From positions 1 through 48,005 of the forward strand of contig JAZNRP010000007.1 of assembly GCA_045590755.1 (NCBI GenBank): a stretch of 48,005 bases of DNA. The letters run 5' to 3'. The position numbers and the translations under genes were made by a program. Under the pieces are notes generated by a model that was given only the letters and a program-made list of their open reading frames with translations, searched no databases and had not been told where the DNA came from. This document shows positions 1-8,275 of the stretch, in pieces (positions within the stretch are counted from its first letter, which is position 1; every line of letters begins with the position of its first letter). Source of the stretch: SIG565 sp045590755 (GTDB taxonomy: Bacteria; Bacillota; Clostridia; Oscillospirales; Acutalibacteraceae).

Positions 1-143
1 TTAACGGTCTTCTGAAGGTCGATAATGTAAATACCGTTACGCTCTGTAAAAATATACGGAGCCATTTTGGGGTTCCAGCGTCTTGTCTGATGTCCGAAGT
101 GAACACCTGCTTCAAGCAACTGTTTCATTGATACTACTGCCAT
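1..143 (-). CDS. rpsB: 30S ribosomal protein S2, 5' part only
   Basis: This is the N-terminal 47 codons of ribosomal protein S2; the rest lies beyond the left edge. The translation begins MAVVSMKQLLEAGVHFGHQT and continues with RWNPKMAPYIF, the very conserved S2 opening. S2 is a small-subunit protein that binds 16S rRNA late in assembly. An AGGAGG-type ribosome binding site lies 6 bases before the ATG. A near-consensus promoter lies about 130 bases upstream, leaving a leader of roughly 120 nt. The gene diverges from guaB. Identification is very secure despite the truncation. Confidence 0.95.
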   Translation of the reverse strand, partial: MAVVSMKQLLEAGVHFGHQTRRWNPKMAPYIFTERNGIYIIDLQKTV

Positions 144-272
144 TTGTTTTTCCTCCTGAGGTTTTTCCTCCATCTCGCTTTGGTTACGGGAACGCCGTGT
201 AGTGCCAGCGTCACCTACCCGAATAATCACGAAATGTGTGTAATTTATTACTGCCCACAAGACAGCTGATAA

Positions 273-301
273 ATTATACCACAAACTTATAGAGATTTCA
301 A
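273..301 (-). promoter_or_regulatory. rpsB promoter
   Basis: On the minus strand the -35 is TTGAAA (296-301) and the -10 is TATAAT (273-278), separated by exactly 17 bases. It is correctly placed and oriented for rpsB. Confidence 0.8.
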
Positions 302-381
302 GTATTTTTTTATTTATATATAATACTTTTTCAAAATACTTAAAATTTACCGTTTTAATACCAAATTTCAGCGGTTTTTTC

Positions 382-410
382 TTGACTTTGTGAAGTATGA
401 TTGATATAAT
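382..410 (+). promoter_or_regulatory. guaB promoter
   Basis: TTGACT (382-387) and TATAAT (405-410) are separated by 17 bases. The guaB ATG follows 39 bases after the -10, with an AAAGGAG ribosome binding site at about 437-443. Confidence 0.8.
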
Positions 411-449
411 TCTTTTAATATAAATTTAATATTTGCAAAGGAGAAGATT

Positions 450-1952
450 ATGGCTTACTATTTTAACGATGTATCACATACCTTTAACGAGTATTTGTTG
501 GTTCCCGGTTATTCTTCAAGTGAATGCGTACCTGCAAATGTCAGTCTGAAAACACCGCTTGTTAAATTCAAGAAGGGTGAAGAACCCGATATTTCGCTTA
601 ACATACCTATGGTGTCGGCTATAATGCAGTCGGTATCAGGCGAAAAATTAGCAGTAGCTTTGGCGCGTGAAGGCGGCGTATCATTTATTTACGGCTCACA
701 GTCGGTTGAAGATGAAGCGGCTATGGTTGCCCGCGCTAAAAACTTTAAGGCAGGCTTTGTTACAAGCGCTTCTAACATCCGACCCGACCAGACACTTGCT
801 GATATTCTGGCCCTCAAGGCAGAAAACGGCTTTTCCACCGTTGCCGTTACAGAAGACGGTACTTCTTCCGGCAAGCTTTTAGGTCTTGTTACAAGCCGCG
901 ACTACCGCGTAAGCCGTATGGACGCAAATACACCCGTTAAAGATTTTATGACCCCCTTCTCTAAGCTTATATTCGCGTATGATGATGTTACTCTTAAAGA
1001 AGCTAACAATATAATCTGGGACAACAAGCTTAATGCTTTACCGATTATTGATAAAGACCAGAATTTAAAATCTATAGTTTTCCGCAAGGACTATGATTCT
1101 CACAAAGAAAATCCGCTTGAGCTACTTGATAAAAACAAGCGTTACATTGTAGGTGCCGGTATTAATACGCGTGACTATGCAGAGCGTGTTCCCGCCCTTA
1201 TAAACGCGGGTGCCGATGTACTTTGTATCGACTCTTCCGAAGGCTTCTCAGAATGGCAGAAGCTTACAATCGAGTGGATTCGTGAGCATTACGGCGACTC
1301 TGTAAAGGTTGGTGCCGGTAATGTAGTAGATGCCGAAGGCTTCCGCTTCTTAGCAGATTGTGGTGCCGACTTTATTAAGGTTGGTATTGGCGGCGGCTCT
1401 ATCTGTATTACCCGTGAGACCAAGGGTATCGGTCGCGGACAGGCTACTGCACTTATTGATGTATGTAGGGCCAGAGATGAATACTTTGAAGAAACAGGTG
1501 TTTATGTTCCTGTTTGCTCTGACGGTGGTATCGTATTTGACCACCATATGACCTTAGCGCTTGCTATGGGTGCAGATTTCTTAATGCTCGGTCGCTACTT
1601 TGCCCGTTTTGATGAAAGTCCGACAAACAAGCTTATGATTAACGGCAGTTATGTTAAGGAATATTGGGGCGAAGGCTCCAACCGTGCACGCAACTGGCAG
1701 CGTTACGACCTTGGCGGTGACAAGAAGTTATCATTTGAAGAAGGCGTTGACTCCTATGTACCGTATGCAGGTAGCCTTAAGGATAATGTGGGTGTTACGC
1801 TTGCTAAAGTTCGTTCTACAATGTGCAACTGCGGCGCACTCTCAATTCCCGAGCTTCAGAAAAATGCGAAGCTAACACTTGTGAGTGCCACAAGCATTGT
1901 TGAAGGCGGCGCACACGATGTAATCCGCAAGGAAAGCGGCGAACACAAATAA
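450..1952 (+). CDS. guaB: IMP dehydrogenase
   Basis: It oxidises IMP to XMP with NAD+, the first committed step of GMP synthesis, in the cytoplasm. The 500-residue protein has the usual IMPDH layout: an N-terminal barrel segment with PMVSAIMQSVSG, a CBS-pair insertion at about residues 100-220 (GLVTSRDYR, KDFMTP), then the barrel with GADVLCIDSSEG. The active-site loop GIGGGSICITRE carries catalytic Cys319, followed by SDGGI and GADFLMLGRYFAR. The C-terminal half (EYWGEGSNRARNW) is the variant common in Clostridia. The ATG has a good ribosome binding site. The gene is single, with its own promoter and a strong terminator. Confidence 0.95.
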   Translation: MAYYFNDVSHTFNEYLLVPGYSSSECVPANVSLKTPLVKFKKGEEPDISLNIPMVSAIMQSVSGEKLAVALAREGGVSFIYGSQSVEDEAAMVARAKNFKAGFVTSASNIRPDQTLADILALKAENGFSTVAVTEDGTSSGKLLGLVTSRDYRVSRMDANTPVKDFMTPFSKLIFAYDDVTLKEANNIIWDNKLNALPIIDKDQNLKSIVFRKDYDSHKENPLELLDKNKRYIVGAGINTRDYAERVPALINAGADVLCIDSSEGFSEWQKLTIEWIREHYGDSVKVGAGNVVDAEGFRFLADCGADFIKVGIGGGSICITRETKGIGRGQATALIDVCRARDEYFEETGVYVPVCSDGGIVFDHHMTLALAMGADFLMLGRYFARFDESPTNKLMINGSYVKEYWGEGSNRARNWQRYDLGGDKKLSFEEGVDSYVPYAGSLKDNVGVTLAKVRSTMCNCGALSIPELQKNAKLTLVSATSIVEGGAHDVIRKESGEHK

Positions 1953-1963
1953 TTAAACAAAAC

Positions 1964-2000
1964 AAAAGCCCTTGGAAATTTCCAAGGGCTTTTATTTTTT
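1964..2000. terminator. Bidirectional terminator, guaB / AEC permease
   Basis: A perfect palindrome with arms AAAAGCCCTTGGAAA and its complement is followed by a T-run on each strand, so it can end both convergent genes. Confidence 0.9.
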
Positions 2001-2001
2001 A

Positions 2002-2958
2002 CTATTTTATTATAAGTGTGAAAAGTGCAAACATTATAGGTATTGTTATAACGCTCAATGTATGTGAAATCATTGCCATTGATGCGCCGATTTTTGTGTC
2101 GTTTCCGTAAGCGGCAGGGAATATAACCGTATTTAATCCAAGCGGCATAGCAAAAGCGAAAAGAGCCATTGTCATAACCGTTATTGGTGTTTTGATAAGA
2201 TACAATATACCAACAAGCAGTGCCGGTAACACAATTAAGCGAAGAAGGGTAGCGATATATATCTTTTTATCTTTAAGCAGACTCTTAAACGGGAATCCTG
2301 CTATTACAAAACCTGTCAAAAGCATTCCACCAGGCGCCATACAAACCTTACAATAATCAATTGTCTGTATAACAAAATTGGGGATGTACTTACTCACTCC
2401 GGTAAGACCGACAACCGCGCCAATTACCAACCCTACAATTATTGGATTAAGAAGCCTTTTTATCAAGCTTTCTCCCTTTTCCCCCTTGGGAATTAAGTTT
2501 GCAACACCCCAGGTATAAGCAACAAAAGAAAGCGGCAAGGTAAACAACATATATTTATACAAAATTTGAGAATCTGTAACCGAAAGTACTGCCGGAACTA
2601 TTGCATTTCCCATAAATCCAAAATTTGCAAATACAAGAGAATATTTATATATACAACGCTTATACGGGTCGTTTTTTGAAAAGAGTTTAGAAAGCGGGGT
2701 TGCTATGCAAATTCCTATTGCTACACAAAGTGTTGCATAGAGTATATTGTTTCCATTTTCAATTAATGTATCTACTGTACAGTTTGTCATAAATGTACTT
2801 AAGGATAATGCCGGTGTAAATACATAATTTAAAAGTCTTGATATCGTTTTATCGGCATTTTCGGGCAAAATCTTTTTAGCCCTTAATATGTAACCTATTA
2901 CAATGCACAAAAACAACACAAGCATGGGTGAGAGTGTTGCCAAAAAGGTTTCTAACAT
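2002..2958 (-). CDS. AEC-family (auxin efflux carrier-like) permease
   Basis: This is a predicted inner-membrane transporter of the AEC/malonate-carrier family, with about ten hydrophobic segments in two five-helix halves separated by a polar stretch near residues 155-170 (NLIPKGEKGESL). Bacterial members are annotated as permeases for malonate, malate or other small anions, but the substrate cannot be read from sequence. The N-terminal FLCIVIGYILRAKKILP and the C-terminal MPLGLNTVIFPAAYGND are typical. The start is set at the second ATG because AGGGG lies 8 bases before it; the ATG at 2964 is only 2 bases from that site. It is monocistronic and convergent with guaB. Confidence 0.8.
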   Translation of the reverse strand: MLETFLATLSPMLVLFLCIVIGYILRAKKILPENADKTISRLLNYVFTPALSLSTFMTNCTVDTLIENGNNILYATLCVAIGICIATPLSKLFSKNDPYKRCIYKYSLVFANFGFMGNAIVPAVLSVTDSQILYKYMLFTLPLSFVAYTWGVANLIPKGEKGESLIKRLLNPIIVGLVIGAVVGLTGVSKYIPNFVIQTIDYCKVCMAPGGMLLTGFVIAGFPFKSLLKDKKIYIATLLRLIVLPALLVGILYLIKTPITVMTMALFAFAMPLGLNTVIFPAAYGNDTKIGASMAMISHTLSVITIPIMFALFTLIIK

Positions 2959-3070
2959 TTCCATATCCCCTATATATTAAAATCAACAAGACAGATTATA
3001 CTCTTAATTTTAATCAAAGTCAACACTTGACTTTATATTAATTTTTCCTTATTATAAATATGGTGATTTT

Positions 3071-3613
3071 ATGAAAATATTTATAGCATCCGACATACAC
3101 GGAAGCGAATTTTACTGTAAAAAAATGCTTGACTGCTACAAAAAAGAAGGCGCCGATAAGTTGTTACTTCTTGGCGACATACTTTATCACGGCCCGAGAA
3201 ATGATTTACCTAAAGACTATGCGCCCAAAGCGGTAATAGAGTTACTTAATGAATTAAAAAACGAAGTTCTTTGTGTTCGCGGTAACTGTGATACCGAGGT
3301 TGACCAGATGGTGCTCAACTTCCCCGTACTCGCCGATTATGCGGTTATCTCTATAGGCGACTACACGATTTATGCAACACACGGACATAACTATAATGAA
3401 GAAAAGTTGCCGCCTATGGCAAACGGTGATATTTTGCTTCACGGTCACACGCATGTACCTGTTTGTAATATACACGAAGATTATGTTTGTATGAATCCCG
3501 GTTCTGTTTCCATACCAAAAGAAAACAGCCATCACGGTTATATCATTTTTGATGGTGAAATCTTTATATGGAAAGATTTTGACGGCAATGAAATAAGAAG
3601 ATATTCAAAATAA
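3071..3613 (+). CDS. yfcE: YfcE-type metallophosphodiesterase
   Basis: This is a 180-residue calcineurin-like phosphoesterase of the YfcE/MJ0936 family, which hydrolyses phosphodiester bonds with two metal ions. All metal-binding motifs are present in order: SDIHG (residues 7-11), LGDILYHGPRN, RGNCD, THGH and HGHTHVP, followed by NPGSVSIPK. The length matches the family. The natural substrate is unknown. It stands alone between the AEC permease (divergent) and glyA (convergent) and ends in a strong hairpin terminator. Confidence 0.9.
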   Translation: MKIFIASDIHGSEFYCKKMLDCYKKEGADKLLLLGDILYHGPRNDLPKDYAPKAVIELLNELKNEVLCVRGNCDTEVDQMVLNFPVLADYAVISIGDYTIYATHGHNYNEEKLPPMANGDILLHGHTHVPVCNIHEDYVCMNPGSVSIPKENSHHGYIIFDGEIFIWKDFDGNEIRRYSK

Positions 3614-3643
3614 AAAAGTGAGTGCAATGCACTCACTTTTTTC
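3614..3643. terminator. Bidirectional terminator, yfcE / glyA
   Basis: AAAAAAGTGAGTGCA is followed directly by its inverted copy; A and T runs flank the hairpin on both strands, suiting the convergent gene ends. Confidence 0.9.
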
Positions 3644-4878
3644 TATTCATAAATCGGGAACTTTTCGCAAAGGGCGGTTACTTCGGCTAAAACCTCATCT
3701 TTAGAGTTTTCAAAATCGGTAACTACCTTTTTAATCCAACCAGCGATAAGTTTCATTTCGGGTTCTTTAAAACCGCGAGAAGTAACTGCAGGTGTGCCAA
3801 TTCTAACACCACTTGTAATAAACGGACTTTGCGGGTCGTTTGGTATAGCGTTTTTATTAACCGTAATATGTACTTCGTCAAGACGCTTTTCAAGCTCTTT
3901 ACCTGTAATATCGAATTTGCGAAGGTCCAAAAGCATAAGGTGGTTATCGGTACCGTCCGACACCAAATCAAAGCCTTCTGCCTTTAACTGTTTCGCTAAT
4001 TCCGCTGAATTTTTGATAATCTGCTTCTGATATTCCTTAAATTCGGGTTTAAGTGCTTCGCCGAAGGCAACTGCCTTTGCAGCAATTATGTGCATAAGCG
4101 GACCACCCTGAACACCCGGGAAAATAGCCTTATCAATTTGCTTGGCAAGTTCTTCACGGCAGAGAATAAGTCCACCGCGCGGACCGCGAAGCGTTTTATG
4201 TGTTGTGGTTGTTACAATATCGGCATACGGTACGGGGCTTGGATGAAGTCCTGCCGCTACAAGACCTGCAATATGGGCTATATCTACCATTAAATATGCG
4301 CCTACCTTATCGGCAATTTCGCGCATACGCTTAAAATCAATTACTCGAGCATATGCACTAGCCCCCGCAACAATAAGTTTAGGTTTGCACTCGGCGGCTA
4401 TTCTTTCCATTTCATCATAATCGATTGTATGTGTGTCATCGCTAACACCGTAAGGTACAATATTAAAATATTTACCCGAAATATTTACGGGCGAGCCGTG
4501 AGATAGGTGTCCGCCGTGAGCTAAATTCATACCCATAACAGTGTCGCCCGGCTTAACGAGAGCAAAAAATACTGCAAGGTTGGCATTCGCACCGCTATGC
4601 GGCTGAACATTGGCGTGTTCTGCACCGAACAATTTTTTAGCGCGTTCGCGGGCTATTTCTTCAACAACATCAACATACTCGCATCCGCCGTAATAACGGT
4701 GTGCAGGGTAGCCTTCCGCATACTTGTTTGTAAGCACTGTGCCTGCCGCCATTAATACTGCCTTTGAAACAATATTTTCAGATGCTATAAGTTCAATATT
4801 GTGGCGTTGTCTTTTAAGCTCATCATTACAAGCTTCAAATACTTCACTGTCGTAATTTTTCAGTTCATCAAAAAACAT
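3643..4878 (-). CDS. glyA: Serine hydroxymethyltransferase
   Basis: It interconverts serine and glycine with transfer of a one-carbon unit to tetrahydrofolate, using PLP. The protein is 411 residues, normal for bacterial SHMT. Landmarks are ELIASENIVS, the AEGYPAHRYYGGCEYVD block, HGGHLSHGSPVN, VDIAHIAGLVAAGLHPSP and the PLP-lysine loop TTTTHKTLRGPRGG. The C-terminus has SGVRIGTPAVTSRGF. The ATG has an AAGGGAG ribosome binding site. A dedicated promoter lies about 35 bases upstream. The transcribed leader is too short for a glycine riboswitch. Confidence 0.96.
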   Translation of the reverse strand: MFFDELKNYDSEVFEACNDELKRQRHNIELIASENIVSKAVLMAAGTVLTNKYAEGYPAHRYYGGCEYVDVVEEIARERAKKLFGAEHANVQPHSGANANLAVFFALVKPGDTVMGMNLAHGGHLSHGSPVNISGKYFNIVPYGVSDDTHTIDYDEMERIAAECKPKLIVAGASAYARVIDFKRMREIADKVGAYLMVDIAHIAGLVAAGLHPSPVPYADIVTTTTHKTLRGPRGGLILCREELAKQIDKAIFPGVQGGPLMHIIAAKAVAFGEALKPEFKEYQKQIIKNSAELAKQLKAEGFDLVSDGTDNHLMLLDLRKFDITGKELEKRLDEVHITVNKNAIPNDPQSPFITSGVRIGTPAVTSRGFKEPEMKLIAGWIKKVVTDFENSKDEVLAEVTALCEKFPIYE

Positions 4879-4912
4879 TTTTATATCTCCCTTAAAAATA
4901 TCAATTATATTT

Positions 4913-4941
4913 ATTATACAGCCAAACCACCACTAATTCAA
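4913..4941 (-). promoter_or_regulatory. glyA promoter
   Basis: On the minus strand TTGAAT (4936-4941) and TATAAT (4913-4918) are 17 bases apart, just upstream of glyA. Confidence 0.75.
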
Positions 4942-4998
4942 TTGTTTTTATATATATTTATTGAAAATACTGCAAATTATTATTAAATAAAATAAATA

Positions 4999-5028
4999 TT
5001 GACAAAAGCACCCTATTCGTGTGATAAT
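4999..5028 (+). promoter_or_regulatory. rsmD-coaD operon promoter
   Basis: TTGACA (4999-5004) and GATAAT (5023-5028) are 18 bases apart; rsmD starts 32 bases after the -10. Confidence 0.7.
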
Positions 5029-5059
5029 AGTATAGAGTGTAGTAAGTGGGTGATGTTGT

Positions 5060-5602
5060 ATGAGAGTTATTACCGGTATTGCCAAAGGTCGCAGACTTAA
5101 AACACTTGAAGGCAATGATGTTCGCCCCACTACCGATAAGGTGAAGGAAGCAATCTTTAGTTCAATACAGTTTGATATTGAACACGCCCATGTTTTAGAT
5201 TTGTTTGCGGGTTCAGGTCAATTAGGAATAGAAGCCATAAGCCGCGGCGCTAAAAATGCCGTGTTTGTTGATTTAAATCCACACGCAATAGAAACTGTGA
5301 AAGAAAACCTGTCTTCAACTAATCTTGCGGAAAATGCTACGGTAGTTCGTGCTGACTGTTTTTCGTTTATCGCATCAACCGATAAGGTTTTTGATATCGC
5401 TTTTCTCGACCCACCATACCGCGACGGAATACTTGAAAAGACACTGTCTGCCGTAACCGGCGTTATGAGTGAAAACGGAATTATAGTGTGCGAGCGACCG
5501 CTTGATATAAGGCTTCCCGAAGTTGTTGGGAGTTTTTACGAAACAAAGCAACTGAAATTCGGTAAAATTTTAGTTTCTGTGTACAGGAAAGAAAGTGTCT
5601 GA
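5060..5602 (+). CDS. rsmD: 16S rRNA (guanine-966 N2)-methyltransferase
   Basis: This SAM-dependent Rossmann methyltransferase modifies G966 of 16S rRNA. In 180 residues it shows the N-terminal MRVITGIAKGRRLKT, VRPTTDKVKEAIFSSIQ, the SAM motif LDLFAGSGQLGIEAISRGA and the catalytic LDPPY motif, all diagnostic of the RsmD family. It overlaps or abuts coaD, the standard gene pair in Firmicutes, so the two are probably co-transcribed from the promoter at 4999. Confidence 0.94.
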   Translation: MRVITGIAKGRRLKTLEGNDVRPTTDKVKEAIFSSIQFDIEHAHVLDLFAGSGQLGIEAISRGAKNAVFVDLNPHAIETVKENLSSTNLAENATVVRADCFSFIASTDKVFDIAFLDPPYRDGILEKTLSAVTGVMSENGIIVCERPLDIRLPEVVGSFYETKQLKFGKILVSVYRKESV

Positions 5603-5603
5603 T

Positions 5604-6083
5604 ATGAACAAATGTGTTGTTTGTCCCGGAAGTTATGACCCCATAACACTAGGACACATAGATATAATTGAACGCGCCGCTTCCCTTTTTGACAAGGTTA
5701 TAGTAGTTGCTATGATTAATTATAAAAAGAATTACAGCTTCACTGTTGAAGAACGCGTTGATATGATAAAGAAATGCGTATCTCACCTTAAAAATGTTGA
5801 AGTTGATTTTTATGACGGGCTTTTATCAGACTATGCAAAGGACAAAAAAGCCTACGCCATTATCAAGGGCCTTCGTGCTATGTCGGATTTCGAATACGAA
5901 TTCCAGATGGCACTTGCCAATAAAAAATTGAACGAATCGGTTGAAACTCTGTTCCTTACCACAAATTCAGATTTTATGTATCTGAGTTCAAGTATGGTAA
6001 AGCAAATCGCCAGTATGGGCGGAGATATTTCACCGTTTGTTCCTAAAGCAATCCATAATGATATTATCGAGAGATTAAAATAG
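5604..6083 (+). CDS. coaD: Phosphopantetheine adenylyltransferase
   Basis: It catalyses the penultimate step of coenzyme A synthesis, adenylylating 4'-phosphopantetheine. The nucleotidyltransferase motifs are clear: CPGSYDPITLGH (the T-x-G-H motif) and, near residue 127, LSSSMVKQIA, the ISSTxVR-type motif. KGLRAMSDFEYEFQMA is also typical. The ATG at 5604 gives 159 residues, the family length; an in-frame GTG at 5595 sits closer to the AGGAAAG site, so the start is not fully certain. It follows rsmD directly and precedes a coiled-coil protein by 15 bases. Confidence 0.93.
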   Translation: MNKCVVCPGSYDPITLGHIDIIERAASLFDKVIVVAMINYKKNYSFTVEERVDMIKKCVSHLKNVEVDFYDGLLSDYAKDKKAYAIIKGLRAMSDFEYEFQMALANKKLNESVETLFLTTNSDFMYLSSSMVKQIASMGGDISPFVPKAIHNDIIERLK

Positions 6084-6098
6084 AAAGGAAAGAAGAAT

Positions 6099-6566
6099 AT
6101 GAGCATTGAAGAATTACTTGAACAGTTTGACGAAGCATTGGAAACCGGCGTAAAGATGCCGGGAAAACGCGTTATCGTAAACGCAGAAAAGCTCAGAGCT
6201 GTTATTGACGACATCCGTCTTAACATCCCGAGCGAAATTAAGCAGGCACGCGGCATCGTTGCCGACCGCGCCGACATTATCACAAACGCAAAGCGTGAAG
6301 CAGACGGTATAATCCGTAATGCTGAAGAACGCGCAAACGCTATGGTTTCTCAAGAAGAAATCACAAAGTTAGCTCAGGAAAAGGCCGGCGAAATTATCGC
6401 CAATGCCCAGATGAAGAGCCGCGAAATGCGCAAGGCAGCTCAGGAATTTGTTGATGACATTATGCGCAGAGCAGATGAGGGCTTAACTGCAAATCTTGGC
6501 GAATTACGCAAAACTCGTGCTTCGCTCAAGTCACAAATCCCCCATCCCGCACCGAAAAACGACTAA
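6099..6566 (+). CDS. Coiled-coil protein of unknown function downstream of coaD
   Basis: This is a 155-residue, highly charged, mostly helical protein. Residues 40-140 have heptad-like spacing and are rich in Ala, Glu, Arg and Lys (NAKREADGIIRNAEERANAM, EKAGEIIANAQMKSREMRKA), resembling the b-subunit/V-ATPase-H-like or DivIVA-like stalks that automatic pipelines often name ATPase. No membrane segment or catalytic motif is visible. The N-terminal MSIEELLEQFDEALETG resembles the start of DivIVA-family proteins only loosely. It is the third gene of the rsmD-coaD unit and ends at a strong terminator. The function is unknown. Confidence 0.8.
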   Translation: MSIEELLEQFDEALETGVKMPGKRVIVNAEKLRAVIDDIRLNIPSEIKQARGIVADRADIITNAKREADGIIRNAEERANAMVSQEEITKLAQEKAGEIIANAQMKSREMRKAAQEFVDDIMRRADEGLTANLGELRKTRASLKSQIPHPAPKND

Positions 6567-6575
6567 TTAAAACAT

Positions 6576-6608
6576 AAAATAAGCGTGGAAAGCTCCACGC
6601 TTATTTTT
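6576..6608. terminator. Bidirectional terminator after coaD operon
   Basis: AAAATAAGCGTGGA and its inverted copy surround a 4-base loop, with T-runs on both strands; it separates the plus-strand operon from the convergent 6601-9823 operon. Confidence 0.9.
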
Positions 6609-7125
6609 TTTGCATATTTTTAATGTATTTAAAGGTTTCCGCTTCGCCCTTTTCACTTAGCATAACAAGAAGTTCTTCTAAAAGATTGGAAGTATTAATA
6701 TGAATTACCCTATTTGGTTTACCCTTTAAAAAATACTCCAACGGATGCGCATCGGTATACTTTTTGCCTTGGTATATCTTACTTGCCGCTACCCTATCGC
6801 AAAACATTTCTATTACATATTTCACGGGCATTTCTACGGGCAATACTCTTCTTTCTTTTGGGTTATAATCGGTCCAAAACTCAAAGTGATGCTTGTTTCG
6901 GCCCTTATGGTGCAACCACGCTGCAGAATAACCGAATATTTCGCGCTCACGCTCGTTAGGACTGCGGTTACCCTGATAATATTTAGCGCCCGCCGAAAAC
7001 TCTATAGGTGTATATTTTGATAGGTCGTGGAAAAGCCCTTGCCAACCTATACCTGCACGAAAACAGTGTGATATAACCATATGCCTATGTTTTGTAATGG
7101 TTTTAAAATGCTTTAATGCCTTCAT
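6601..7125 (-). CDS. DUF5662-like protein
   Basis: This 174-residue protein resembles the DUF5662 family of Firmicutes: MKALKHFKTITKHRHMVISH, then GLFHDLSKYTPIEF, the block AWLHHKGRNKHHFEFW and MPVKYVIEMFCDRVAAS. The many conserved His and Asp residues (HDLSKY, HHKGRNKHH) suggest an HD-like metal-dependent hydrolase, but this is inference. The start at 7125 is preferred because its ATG overlaps the phosphatase stop codon (TAATG) and has an AGGAAG ribosome binding site; the longer frame from 7167 would run into that gene. It is the last gene of the lipoprotein, macro-like, phosphatase operon. Confidence 0.8.
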   Translation of the reverse strand: MKALKHFKTITKHRHMVISHCFRAGIGWQGLFHDLSKYTPIEFSAGAKYYQGNRSPNEREREIFGYSAAWLHHKGRNKHHFEFWTDYNPKERRVLPVEMPVKYVIEMFCDRVAASKIYQGKKYTDAHPLEYFLKGKPNRVIHINTSNLLEELLVMLSEKGEAETFKYIKNMQKK

Positions 7126-7583
7126 TAAAATGCTTCCTTTATTAAATAATCTAAAAGTGCTGTGCAACCGCCTAATATATCTTTATATGTAGTATCAAAA
7201 TCTCTCGTATACCACGGGTCAGCTACATTTCCGCCAGTGCTAAAATCCATTAATTTATAAACCTTTTTGTCGGTATCGGCACCTATTATTCTTTGCAAGT
7301 TTCTTATATTATTGTCATCCATTAAAATTATATAATCATAATTTGCGTAGTCATCCGTAGTAAATCTTGTTGCGGCACGCCTTTCAAACGGAATATTTTT
7401 CTCGCGTAATTTTGCTTTTGTGCCGTAATGTATATCGTTGCCTATTTCTTCATAACTTGTGGCCGATGACGCAATTTGAAAATTATCTTGCAATCCGTTT
7501 TTTGCCACAATGTCTTTCATAACAAACTCAGCCATTGGACTGCGACAGATATTGCCGTGGCAGACAAACATAATTTTTATCAT
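7125..7583 (-). CDS. Low-molecular-weight protein-tyrosine phosphatase
   Basis: This 152-residue phosphatase removes phosphate from tyrosine residues or related small substrates. The P-loop VCHGNICRSP (Cys8 nucleophile, Arg14) is intact, as is the acid-bearing DPWYTRDFD near residue 120. RAATRFTTDDYANYDYIILMD is also family-typical. In Firmicutes such enzymes often counteract tyrosine kinases controlling polysaccharide export; here the neighbours are a surface beta-helix lipoprotein and a macro-like protein, and no kinase is visible. It is translationally coupled to the next gene. Confidence 0.92.
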   Translation of the reverse strand: MIKIMFVCHGNICRSPMAEFVMKDIVAKNGLQDNFQIASSATSYEEIGNDIHYGTKAKLREKNIPFERRAATRFTTDDYANYDYIILMDDNNIRNLQRIIGADTDKKVYKLMDFSTGGNVADPWYTRDFDTTYKDILGGCTALLDYLIKEAF

Positions 7584-7594
7584 AACCTTCCGCC

Positions 7595-8275
7595 TTATAT
7601 CTTTTTTTCGTATGTATCGAATGATGTTTCATCCGTTATAGCAAAAATAATCTTTATTTCACTATATATTTCGTGCGATTTTATTTCATTGATAATTGCC
7701 GTTGCTACGCGGTCTTCAAACAATTTATTATTAATTTGCGGTACCGTTAGCACTAAACTTTTCAAAGACAGTTGCTCTGCCGTATCTAAAATATACTTAT
7801 ATTTTTCGGTAATATCATTTAACACAACCGAAGTGATTTTATTGATTTCTGTAGTGATACGGGCGCTTACAACACCTTTATAAAAAAGATTGTCGCATTT
7901 TGTAACGGTTATATTCTTAGCTGCTATTTCTTTTGCAACCTGTGTTTTAAGCCGCGTGCCGCCGTAGAGATATACCGATTTATCTTGGCTACCCGCAACA
8001 AAAGAAAGCACGGCATCAGCCCTTATAAAAGCCGCTTCTTTTTTTAAAATACTTATGCCATTCTTTTCTTTTTGAGCATCATATATTTCTTTTGTTTTTA
8101 AGACTTCTTTTAAATAGCCGTCTTCAATTTTCATAAACCCTTCGGTTATACTGCTTTGTGGCAGCCGGTTTACATTCTCTTTATAAAAATTAAACACGCC
8201 GTCTTCATCGGTAATAACCGCAAAGGTTTTGCAATGCTTTTTTAGATAATCGACCAAAACCTGTGATTTTTCCAT
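7595..8275 (-). CDS. Degenerate macro-domain-like protein
   Basis: A 226-residue protein whose second half follows the macro-domain (ADP-ribose-binding) pattern. FIRADAVLSFVAG stands where IVNAAN occurs, ITVTKCDNLF where the TKGYNL strand occurs, then a helix, LKSLVLTVPQ where SIAFPxIS occurs, and AIINEIKSH...IKIIFAITDETSFDTY matches the C-terminal strand-helix-strand. The NAAN and GGGV ligand-binding loops are not conserved, so ADP-ribose binding or hydrolysis is doubtful. Residues 1-60 are of unknown nature. Its ATG follows the lipoprotein stop with no gap. Assignment is by visual fold pattern only. Confidence 0.5.
   Translation of the reverse strand: MEKSQVLVDYLKKHCKTFAVITDEDGVFNFYKENVNRLPQSSITEGFMKIEDGYLKEVLKTKEIYDAQKEKNGISILKKEAAFIRADAVLSFVAGSQDKSVYLYGGTRLKTQVAKEIAAKNITVTKCDNLFYKGVVSARITTEINKITSVVLNDITEKYKYILDTAEQLSLKSLVLTVPQINNKLFEDRVATAIINEIKSHEIYSEIKIIFAITDETSFDTYEKKI

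Larger units (their letters stand above)
144..449. promoter_or_regulatory. Divergent rpsB/guaB intergenic region with rpsB leader
   Basis: This 306-base gap holds two divergent promoters and the rpsB 5' leader (about 144-266, minus strand). The leader contains a GC-rich inverted repeat near 191-216 (GACGC pairing with GCGTT around a short loop). Ribosomal protein leaders are often autoregulatory, but I do not recognise this one as a known family, so a regulatory role is only inferred. About 302-381 is very AT-rich with no gene. Confidence 0.5.

Noticed and set aside
4879..4920. Glycine riboswitch in front of glyA
   Set aside because: Only about 30 transcribed bases separate promoter and start codon, too few for a riboswitch.
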